A stretch of 31,591 nucleotides of DNA, taken from positions 1 through 31,591 of IMG/VR virus record IMGVR_UViG_3300017753_002195, one strand, 5' to 3'. The position numbers and the translations under genes were made by a program. Below, piece by piece: positions 1 through 9,600 of this stretch (its first letter is position 1; each line of letters starts with the position of its first letter). Below the pieces are notes generated by a model, which worked only from the letters and a program-made list of their open reading frames with translations, was not told the origin of the DNA and searched no databases. The stretch is from a virus.

Positions 1-686
1 ACAACATTGTCACTAGGATTTAAGTACGTAATCATATCTGGGTTACTAAAATCAACAGAATATCCTTCTTGCATTGCTAGGTATGTATAATGTATATTAC
101 CATTACTTAACAACCACTCAGATAAAGGATCATAACCATAAGGTTCAGCTAATCTTTGTACAAAACCAGAGTTTACAGAAAACTTTTTAGTAATGTTGTA
201 CTTGTATCTTTGCGATGCTTCAAAATATTCAATATCAGCAAAACCATCTTGAAGATATTCTATCTTAGCAATCCAGTCGTCAGCAACATATCTTAAAAAA
301 TGATGTTGATCTATATAGCTTTTACCTTGTACTCTTTTAAGATCACCTTCAAATAAAAATTCAAAACCTTTAATCTTACCTATATTAGCAGCGTCAGAAT
401 ATGTGTTTTCTGTACCATTGTAAAATGTACTAGCTCTATTTTCATATTGAAAACGTGCTATTTTTCTTACACCTAAGTTAATAGAGTAATCAAAAGGTGT
501 TTCAACTACACCTGATGTTAATTGACCAGTGTTTACTGAAAATGTATTAACATCTGATAATGATGTACCACCGTTTACAGCAGCGTAAAAAGTAGAAAAT
601 TTAAATGTTTTTTTAACCGTTTCTTTTAAGGTTTGACCAAAAATTAGACACGGAAATAATAATAGTATAAATAGTATCTTTTTCAT
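1..686 (-). CDS. Secreted/envelope protein of unknown function, 3' end cut off by the window
   Basis: About 228 codons are present from an ATG at 686; the C-terminus lies beyond base 1. The ATG overlaps the stop of the upstream T9SS-substrate gene by one base (TAATG), so the two are probably translated together. The N-terminus reads MKKILFILLLFPCLIFGQT: a basic start, a hydrophobic core and a cleavage site giving Gln at +1, which is typical of Bacteroidota secreted proteins. The mature part is rich in aromatic and polar residues in an alternating, beta-like pattern (for example GVRKIARFQYENRAS and YIDQHHFLRYVADDW), with no catalytic motif I recognise. It could be an outer-membrane or periplasmic beta-rich protein, or a virion fibre component. 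I vaguely recall similar proteins next to structural genes in marine phage genomes but cannot name a function. The signal peptide is what the sequence shows; location is inference. Confidence 0.8.
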   Translation of the reverse strand, partial: MKKILFILLLFPCLIFGQTLKETVKKTFKFSTFYAAVNGGTSLSDVNTFSVNTGQLTSGVVETPFDYSINLGVRKIARFQYENRASTFYNGTENTYSDAANIGKIKGFEFLFEGDLKRVQGKSYIDQHHFLRYVADDWIAKIEYLQDGFADIEYFEASQRYKYNITKKFSVNSGFVQRLAEPYGYDPLSEWLLSNGNIHYTYLAMQEGYSVDFSNPDMITYLNPSDNV

Positions 687-3289
687 TATTCTTTTATAAT
701 TCGTTTGTTATATGTGTTACCATCATGTTCTATAGTTAAGAAATAAACTCCTGATGGTAAGTCCGAAAGATTTATTTGTTTGTCTGTTACTTTAGATTTT
801 AATGATCTACCCGTAGAATCATAAAGGTTAGTACTTATATCTAAATCTGTAACGATGTTTAATATATCGTTTGTTGGGTTAGGATAAACTATAACACCAC
901 TAAATCTATTAAACTTACCTTCAATATTAAATCCTTCTGGCCAACCATCTTCACAATAGTTGTACATCTCTTGACATATTGGATCCCAATCATTATCACA
1001 GCAATAGCTATCAACATCAATAACCCAAGCGTAACAATTGTTATTTAACCAATATGGTTCACCTGGTCCTGTAATACAACCAGCATCGTATAAACACGAA
1101 TCTGGATCAGATACGTTTGCGTCTGGATTATAATTGTAAGAACTAGGATCAGTACAACCAACCACTGGTGTTATACAGCTACCATTGTCTGTGTTAGCTA
1201 ATGGGTTATAGTTAACAGAGTCAGGGTTTGTACAGCCGTATACAACATCTACACAGCTATCATTATCTGTATTAGCATCTGAGTTATAATTAAATGACGC
1301 GGGATTTGTACAACCGTATATAACTGGAACACAAGAACCATCGTCTATATTAGCACTAGGATTATAATTAAATGCTAAATCATTCATACAACCCTCTACA
1401 ACTGGAATACAATCGCCAGGTGTATTAGCGTCTGGATTATAATTAAAAGCTTCAGGATCCATACAACCAACTACAGTATCTTCACAAGAACCATCATCTA
1501 CAGTCGCTTCAGGATTATAGTTGAAAGCAAACTCGTTCATACAACCGTATATTATTGGAATACAAGAACCATCATCTACATTAGCATCTGGGTTATAATT
1601 TAACGAATCTGGATCCATACAACCTTCTACTATTGGAATACAAACAGTACCGCAGAAAGGCATTGCTTCATAAAATACATAGAAAGGTGAATCAAAAGAC
1701 TGTAAAGCTCCTTGACCATTGTTTTCAAATGGGTTTTGACCTTCACCAATAAGTATCTCACCATCTAATCCTTCTATTATAAATGAGTTATGCCATGTTT
1801 GAAACTGTACTTCTTGAGGAGGTGTTTGTGGTCCTCCAACTTGGAAGTAGTAAATTTTAACAGGTTCGTCAGAGTTTAAATTTAAAGGAAAAACTTGTTC
1901 ATATAAACCTGGTCCCATAGTATATGTTCCTAATGGAACATCACCTTGAGTTACACCTATAAACGAATTACCCCATCCATCAGCAGCCGCATCAAATATT
2001 ACTAAGTTATATTCACACACAGGTACTAATTCTTGTTTAGTAGCATCAGGATTATAGTTTATAGAGTTTTCATCCATACAACCCACTATGTGTTCAGTAG
2101 CACAAGAGCCATCATCAATAGTAGCTTCAGGATTATATTCAATATAGTTAGAATCTGTACAACCATATATTTCTTCTGTAACATCACAAGCTACACCACT
2201 TTGTGGTCCAGAGTATAATACATTATCAAAAGCAGGATCTTCCATCTCCCAAACAACATCACCATTACAATCATAAATTACAATTGTACCATCTACATCA
2301 CCACCTGATGTTGATCCAGCCATACCGTCTCCATAGGTATCATTTACTATAAGTTCAAAACCAGCGCCTTGATTTACACAAAAACTATAAGTATATGTTT
2401 GTCCAATATCGTTAAAGTTATAATCACCAACTTCTGCTTGACCTATTATTCCGCCACTATTCATAATCCAACTAGTTTCATTAGGCCAGTTATCAAATGT
2501 TATTTCCATTGTGATTTGATAAGTAGAATCAGTATCACACGTTGTTCCAGAACAAGAACCATCGTCTACGGTTGCCCACGGATTAAATGTTGGTTGAGTA
2601 GGGTCCATACAACCTTCTATACAGGAATAAGGCGTATATGGTATAGGATCTGATAAAGATCCGTCAGAAAATTCAACTTGTAAGTAGTGTTCAACACTCC
2701 AGTTTGGTGGCATTTGTCCATTACCAGCAAAAACACCAAAGTTATTTGCTTGACCAGCACCGTATTCAAATGGTCCTAAACCTTCAGCCGTTGAATAAAA
2801 AACTTTAACAGGTTCAGCATATCCTTCATATTCCCACTCAAATACAATTAATGCTTGACCATTATCTAAACATTGTTGGTAAGCATTTGTTGACGTAAAA
2901 CCATCAAAAGATGGAGGAGGACAAGCTAATAAATTAACTACAGTTTCATATTGTTCAAAATCAAAAGTAGCATCTAAGTTTAATATTTCACCTTGACAAT
3001 CATTTGATATTACAACACCAGCATAGTTACCTTGACCATCAGCCCAGCCATCACCCCAACTATCAAAAAGAGATATAGTTAAGTCACCTGAGTTAGCATA
3101 TACTAGAGTTTCAAAAAACTCACCAGGATTTGTTGGAGCATGATTTACTAATGTATCACCAACTTGATCAACAACTATAAATGATTCTTGAGGACCATAG
3201 CTATCAAATTGAACTTGTATATTAAACCAACTATCTTGTGATAAGATAAGTTGTGGTATTAATAATACTAATAAAATTAATTTTCTCAT
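686..3289 (-). CDS. T9SS-targeted secreted repeat protein (signal peptide, Cys-rich repeats, C-terminal sorting domain)
   Basis: 867 residues. A signal peptide (MRKLILLVLLIPQLILSQD) gives Gln at +1. Residues about 20-130 and 255-370 hold two beta-rich segments with FDSWGDGW- and DTYGDGM-like signatures common in extracellular marine Bacteroidota proteins. Ten copies of a short Cys-rich unit (GC-M/T-D/N, NYNP, DDGSC) follow: one near residue 225, two near 375-420, and seven in tandem at about 555-733. Residues about 799-867 form a classic T9SS (Por) C-terminal sorting domain: VYPNPTNDIL, LYDSTGRS, LPSGVYFLTI and a final KRIIKE. In the host family, such proteins pass Sec, fold in the periplasm, cross the outer membrane through T9SS, lose the sorting domain and are anchored or released. 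The start overlaps the upstream gene by ATGA. It may be a cell-surface modifier made during infection or a fibre-like adhesin; the gene looks host-derived. Confidence 0.92.
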   Translation of the reverse strand: MRKLILLVLLIPQLILSQDSWFNIQVQFDSYGPQESFIVVDQVGDTLVNHAPTNPGEFFETLVYANSGDLTISLFDSWGDGWADGQGNYAGVVISNDCQGEILNLDATFDFEQYETVVNLLACPPPSFDGFTSTNAYQQCLDNGQALIVFEWEYEGYAEPVKVFYSTAEGLGPFEYGAGQANNFGVFAGNGQMPPNWSVEHYLQVEFSDGSLSDPIPYTPYSCIEGCMDPTQPTFNPWATVDDGSCSGTTCDTDSTYQITMEITFDNWPNETSWIMNSGGIIGQAEVGDYNFNDIGQTYTYSFCVNQGAGFELIVNDTYGDGMAGSTSGGDVDGTIVIYDCNGDVVWEMEDPAFDNVLYSGPQSGVACDVTEEIYGCTDSNYIEYNPEATIDDGSCATEHIVGCMDENSINYNPDATKQELVPVCEYNLVIFDAAADGWGNSFIGVTQGDVPLGTYTMGPGLYEQVFPLNLNSDEPVKIYYFQVGGPQTPPQEVQFQTWHNSFIIEGLDGEILIGEGQNPFENNGQGALQSFDSPFYVFYEAMPFCGTVCIPIVEGCMDPDSLNYNPDANVDDGSCIPIIYGCMNEFAFNYNPEATVDDGSCEDTVVGCMDPEAFNYNPDANTPGDCIPVVEGCMNDLAFNYNPSANIDDGSCVPVIYGCTNPASFNYNSDANTDNDSCVDVVYGCTNPDSVNYNPLANTDNGSCITPVVGCTDPSSYNYNPDANVSDPDSCLYDAGCITGPGEPYWLNNNCYAWVIDVDSYCCDNDWDPICQEMYNYCEDGWPEGFNIEGKFNRFSGVIVYPNPTNDILNIVTDLDISTNLYDSTGRSLKSKVTDKQINLSDLPSGVYFLTIEHDGNTYNKRIIKE
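1093..1625 (-). repeat. Seven tandem Cys-rich repeat units inside the T9SS substrate gene
   Basis: Seven consecutive units of about 25 residues (about 75 bp), each of the form GC-M/T-D/N-(5-6 residues)-NYNP/S-(D/E/P/L/S)-A-N/T-(3-5 residues)-C, separated by three- to four-residue linkers such as IPI, EDT and PVV. Three further copies lie upstream in the same gene (around 2618-2550, 2165-2105 and 2090-2010). Each unit has two Cys that could form one disulphide, and a run of Asp/Asn that could bind calcium; the latter is inference. The units are degenerate at the DNA level, so the array is not freshly amplified. Confidence 0.9.
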
Positions 3290-3636
3290 TTTTTATTTTT
3301 TTTATTTTTTTTCTTTTTCTTTTTTAACAAATCACCTACGTCTATTGTAATAGATAATGTTAAACCGCCTAATGCTGTTGCGGCTAAATCTTTTGTGTCA
3401 AATATATTATTTGGTTGTGTAGAGTCATAAGTTTCTTTTGCAACACCTGCTAGCAACGATGCTAGTATTCCTGCTGCAAAAGCTTTTTTCCTATCTTTTG
3501 TTTTGCTATACACATAATCATAACCAACAGAGCTTGATAATATGCCAGCTGCAAAATGCAGTTGTTTGTCTTTTGGTATGTCTTGTGCGTTAGTAATACT
3601 CAACGTAAAAAATAATACTACCGCTAGTTTTTTCAA
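3286..3636 (-). CDS. Small exported YfiM/DUF2279-like protein with poly-Lys tail, TTG start
   Basis: 116 residues. The start must be TTG at 3636, because the previous in-frame codon is the stop of the giant gene (TAA directly abutting TTG) and no ATG lies before the signal peptide. The signal peptide MKKLAVVLFFTLSITNAQD gives Gln at +1. The mature part carries DKQLHFAAG, a central glycine-rich hydrophobic stretch, GVAKETYD, and FDTKDLAATALGG. These match the spacing of the YfiM/DUF2279 family (HF...G..KE..D...D...T..GG), short envelope proteins also found near phage lysis genes. The C-terminus is almost pure Lys/Asn, encoded by long A runs that also serve as the leader of the next gene, with which it overlaps by ATGA. 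A periplasmic or outer-membrane role, possibly in lysis, is inference. Confidence 0.72.
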   Translation of the reverse strand: MKKLAVVLFFTLSITNAQDIPKDKQLHFAAGILSSSVGYDYVYSKTKDRKKAFAAGILASLLAGVAKETYDSTQPNNIFDTKDLAATALGGLTLSITIDVGDLLKKKKKKNKKNKK

Positions 3637-6600
3637 TTAATTTATTCTTTTTCTTTTTCTTATAGTTCTTTTTAATTTTTTTCTACCTCCTGATTTTTTA
3701 GGCTCATCATCTATACCTAACTCCCAAGCTTGCCAACCACCTAATAAAGCAAAACGCTCCCATAATTCTAAGTCTTGTGACACAGCTGTGTTAACATTGT
3801 TAGCTTTTCTCACTAATCTATCAACAGGTACGTTAGTTGCGGCTGATATAACATTAGCACCAGCCATTAATGCTGGGTTATCAATTGCAAAACCTTTTTC
3901 ACGCATCTCTTCTTTTTGCCATTGGAAAGCTCTACCAGCCTGATTTAATCTTGAAAGCTTAGAAGATATTGGAGGTGATATTCTAGCTAAATCAAAACTA
4001 ATTTTTTCGTACTTAGGATTTTTCTTTTGTGACTCTTTAATAACTCTAACTATTATGTTTTTACCAACAGAAGTAAAAGCACCAGCTATACCTATACCTC
4101 TTAATAACGAGTCTAACATACCGTTAGCAGTGTTTAAATATTTTTCTTTTTCATCTTCTTCATCTTCTATGTTACCAAATCCAATAGCAAATATAGCTTG
4201 CTGTAAAGCGTTAAATATTAAGTTCTGTACAAAACCATAGTAAATAATCTTAGATATATTAGTTTTTACATCTCCTCTACGATTTTTAAGGTCAGAAACA
4301 GCTTTTTTAATTAATCTTGCATACTGCATAGGTGTATTTGCAAAAGCTAGTATAATTCTACCAAGTGGTCCAGCTTGTTGTTGTGATATACGATCAGGTC
4401 TACTTGACTGTTGAGACTCTTCAGCTATTTCTCTAAAATCATTAAACGCTTTTTCTTGCGCTTGTTGATCAGATAAACCTTGTTTTTTATAAGTGTTTAT
4501 TCTATTTCTATAAAACGTAGCACCACCAGAAGCAATTGCAAAACTATCAGCTATTTGTGTAGGTAAAAATCCTATTTCTAACATTTTAGCCACAACACCT
4601 CTTGCACCGCTTTCATTTGCCATATTAGCAATATCAGCTTCGTTTACATTTATTCTTAAACCTCTACGTCTATCAACTAGAAACTCAGAGTTCATTAAAC
4701 TCATAAAGTCTTTCCAAAACTGTTTTTGGTTAGCATATGCTTTACCAGCTTTAAATATATTGTTATCTGTAAAGTTAACAAAGTTAACAGCGGATATAGT
4801 TTGCAGCAATGCTGATCTAGTATTAAAGAACATGATAGTACCAATACTATTAGTTAACCAGTCTGTAACTTTACCTGTCACGCTATCACCAGTAAAACTT
4901 CTATTTCTACCGGTTTTCATACGTTGTAGTATACCTTCTAGTGCAACTCTATAAGGTTTGCCGTTTGCAGCTTCTAATTTATTTAAATTCTTTTCAGAAA
5001 ATATTATATCAACATTTTGTTGCCATTGTTGTAAGTGTTTAGCTCTTTTTGTAGTACCTAAACCTCTCATTATATCTGTAGTCGTAGTACCAGCTAACCA
5101 GCCAGATGTTGGAGCAGCATAACCATCATCTTTATTTATAGCTATTAGTTGATCACCAAACACTTTTAATTCAGGTTTATTGTCAATATAATCAGTTAAC
5201 TCTTTTAAATCAGCTTTACTTAAACCAGGTATGGTCATACCTTGTTTATTCCAAATATAAACTCTTACAGCCTGCTCATTAGTATATATGTCACCAGGTA
5301 TTTTTTTATTTAAATCTTTTGGTACAACACCTAATTGTTTTTTAAGTGCTTTATAATCTTCCATTAAAGTTATACGCTCTCTTGATATTGCAGACATAGC
5401 GCTAGCATAAGGATCAAGCAAGTTCTTTTTATACCAAGCCATTTGACTGTCACCAAGCCTACCTTTTGATAATGTGTTGTATAATAATCCTACAAAATCT
5501 TCGGCTGATGGTGGTATAAAAAATGTAAATTTACCTTTATTAGCACCTACAACTTCAGCTTTAGTTTTACCATATTCTTTTTCTGCAGCAATACCTGTTT
5601 TAGCTTCTATTATATCATTAAAATCTCTATCAAGCTTTTTAACTCTATCACTATATGCTAACCTAGTTTTTGATTTAACATCAACAACTTCTAATGCTTC
5701 TTGTACTGCTTTAACATTTTTATACACATCATCAGTAAAATAAAAATCATTATAACCTTCACCAGCTTTACCTATAACCCAGTTTGCTTTTGCTTGTGGC
5801 GTACCATCTTCTAAACCAGTTATATTTTGTAATGGTACTTCTAAACCAATACCTTTTAAAAAATCAAATATAGCTTGCGCGGATGCTTGTGGTCTAGCTG
5901 TTAAAACAAATACATCTTTATTACCAAACTTATCAATAGCTTTTTTAAGCTTAGCGGCGAGTGGTCCAGGTTTACCATCAACAACTTTATTAAACTCGCT
6001 AAAATCAAACTCAACACCTTGTTCTTCTAATTTACTATGCTGTTTTGCAAACTCAGAAGGTGTTATTTTTTTAGTTTTACCATCAACAGTAACTATAACT
6101 TTACTTTTACTAGTAGCTAATGTATCGTCAAAATCAAATATACTAATACCTTTTACAGGCGCGTTTAAGTTTCTAGCGTTGTTTAAAGCTTTATCATAAT
6201 TGTTTAAATCATTTAATAAACCATCATTATTAATTGCTTTGCTAAATTTTGATTTAGGATTTTTATTAAAAGCTTTTTCTTTATTAGTTTCTATATTTTT
6301 ATTTGTTGATCTACCAGCAGCATCAACATTAAAAGTTTCTGCAAAAGTTTTACCATCTAAACTTATTATTGAATTAGGGTCTATACCACCTTTTTGAGCA
6401 TATACAATATCGTTAAAATATCTTTGCCACCAATTACCTTCTATTACACTCCAGTCATCTGGCATACGTCTTTGTAAACTATAACCTTTTTTAGTTCTAG
6501 CGCTTTTAAGCTTATCGTCCATAGCCTTATCTAAAACTATCAACTTATAATTTTTAATAATTAAATCATAAGAAGTATTAAAGTTAGAGTCTGATAAAGC

Positions 6601-9600
6601 GCTATCCATTAAATATAAATAAGCCGCGGTGGCAGGCATAGCGTGTTCAAACTCTATGTTTTCATTTTTACCACCCTCTCTACTTGTTATTTTACTAGAA
6701 TAACCAGCTATTTGAGCACCAAGCCTGTGCCAAGCTTGAGGATCATTTGCAACTAGTTTTAAATATGTTCCAATACCTCCTGAAATTACACCATCTTTAT
6801 TTTTAGAAATAACATCATTAAATCGACTCCACATTTCTTTATGTATTACTGCTACATTATTATTCCATTTATCTATATCGCCATTTTTAATACCTTGTTG
6901 TATTTTATCTACAAAATTACCTTTTTTACCAAATATTGTAGTGTAGTTTTTAGTTAAAGTCCAATCAACACCTTGTATAGGTTTTCCAAAATTTGTAAAA
7001 TCTTTACCTATTGTAAATATTTCGTCTTTAAATTTATTATAAGATTCAGCCTCGTTGTCTTTAGACATACTTAAACCATAATTTTTATTAGTATAGGTAA
7101 ATACGGAGCTAGTTACATTACCATCTTTATCATAGTTAAACCAAAACTCTTTAGGCATTAGAGGTAATAAATCACTTTTAACAAACTCTATAAATTCAGC
7201 TCTACCAGTATCGCTTTTAATATTAAATGTAGAGTTTTGACCATATAAATCTAAAAGTTTATCTATACCGTTAGTTTCTAATTCAAACAAACTTCTTATA
7301 TTTATTATATCCCTAACAGCTTTACTAAATTTTGCTCTAGGATCAACAATAAGTTTTTCAGACACTTTAGCTACATCTTCTTCTACAATATTAGCTCTAT
7401 TCATAACGCTAGGTACTATATCTCTAAACAAACTAAATGATATAGCGTTTACTAAACCATCTTTTCTAGTTCCTTTAGTACTAGCACCTACATCAAAGAA
7501 AAACTTTTTAACTTGTTCTATAGTAGGTTTTTTTCTAGGATATTTTGATGGCCCTTGCTTTTCGTTTTCTACATAAAAATCACCTTCATCAATAGCTTTG
7601 TCTATTTGAGCTTGTGTAGTTAATCTAGTAGGTTCATCTGTAAATATTCTATCAGCAGCTGGTGTTCTACGTTCCATTGCTACAAGTGTAGCTATAGGTA
7701 GATTTTTACCACCAAATAAAACATTAATATTATCTTCTAAAAACTTATCAAAGTTTTTTAACTTATTTTTAACAGATTTAAATGATTTTTGCTGAGCAGC
7801 ATCTTTAACAAACGTTTTAAAGTCTTTATCGTTAGTTTCAGGTGTTACACCTTCAACTATTTCAATAGTATTAGCTTCTATTTCATCTTCTATTTTTTGA
7901 TCAACAAACTGCTCGCCGTCAACTCTTAAACCTTGTTTTAACTCTGATCTCGGAGCTTCTGTAGTTTCTATATCTAAATCAGCTTCATCAGCGATAGGTG
8001 TTCTTATAGAACCAGTTTCACCAACTTGAACATCTAAACTACCGGCTTGCTCTCTTCTATATCTATTGACTACATCACCTATTCTAAACTGTTGTAACTC
8101 ACTAACAACAAAGCCACCTAAATCGTCGTTTGTTTCAGGATTAAATCTTGTTAAACTTCTTTCAAACAATTGTTGTTTAACATCTTCCACGAAGTTGTTT
8201 ATAGGTTTACCAAATACATTATCACCAGTAACACCAAATTTGTTTAATTGACCTCTAATTAAACCGTTTAACGTAGTACCGACAACTAGATCATTATACA
8301 CATCACCAATAACTTGACTATCGTATTCTTGTTTAGTGGTTCCTTGTGGTACTAAAGCTTTTATTTGATCACCTACAGGTTTAGATAACTTTACTTCTTC
8401 TTGCTCTTCTGGCGCAGATGCTATAACTTGTTGTTTTTCTACTTGTCTTTTAAAGTTTTTAGCAAACCTTAATACATCATTAGAATCACTTAAATCAAAC
8501 ATCCAGCTATACTCACCAAACACATCACCAACAAATCCTCTAACAAAATCTTGAAAACCATACATAGTTTCTATATCAGAAATATCTAATAAACCTAAAA
8601 CTACAGCGTTCTTAATTTGTTCTAATATTTCTTCAGAATCACCTTCATAAGCATTTAATCTTCTTATTAAAGCATTATAATCGTCTTCTTTTATTTTATT
8701 TAATTCTTTCTTTTCATTAAGTACTTTTACAGCTTCTTCTACTGCTTTTTTACTTTTTTCAGTCATTTGACCGTCTTTATCAACAAGTCCGTATGCTCTA
8801 TTTCTTATGTGTGATAATTCTTCTAGCGGTGCTATCGCGGCGTATTTTGCATCACCTCTAGCACCTTCTAGTATGTTTTTTATTAAAGCTTTTTCATTAA
8901 TTATAATATTGTTACCTGCTTGAGCAGCGTTTGCCCCTTCACTAAAATTAACTTTTACAGCGTCTATTGTAGCTTGATCTATACCTTTTTCGATTAATTT
9001 ATTTTCTATAGCTTCAAAATTAGTTAAATTAAAACCTACATTACTACCTGGTTTTATTTCAATTAATTCGCCTTCTGTATATTCAATATATTCACCATTT
9101 TCAGGCAACATTATTCTAGCCGCGTCTTTATAAAAATCATACAAACCTAAATGATAAGCGGCATTAGGCCCGGATTTTAACTCAAAACCAAGACTACTAG
9201 CATGTTCTTTTAAAATATTATCAATTTTTTTTCTATTTTTAATTTTTTTACTTGATAATAAAGTTTCTAACTTTTCTTGTAAAAACTCATAATCTTTTTG
9301 TATTTTTTCAACCTCAGTATCCGCACTAGCACCTGTTTTACCAGCATCAGCTATTCTACCAGCTAGATTTTTTAGCTGTCTCATCTCTCTTTTTATGTCA
9401 GCCGCTTCCTCTATTTGATCACCAGTCATTGAGTTTAACTTCTGTATAGAGGTTGCATTCGCAAGTGCTAACTCTTGTAGTATTTCGTTTTTTCTCTTTC
9501 TTTTGTCAAGAAGCTCTTGTCCTTCAGAGTTTTTAATATCTACTCTTATATTATCTAATTCTAGTCTTAATTTTCTATTATTTAAAACTTCATCTCTTGT

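Noticed and set aside
2033-2653. Plus-strand open frames within the T9SS substrate gene
   Set aside because: They are mirror images of the repetitive minus-strand coding region, with no plausible protein features and no leader.
3290-3330. T-rich plus-strand run as a terminator
   Set aside because: It is the A-run coding for the Lys tail of a minus-strand protein, with no stem before it.
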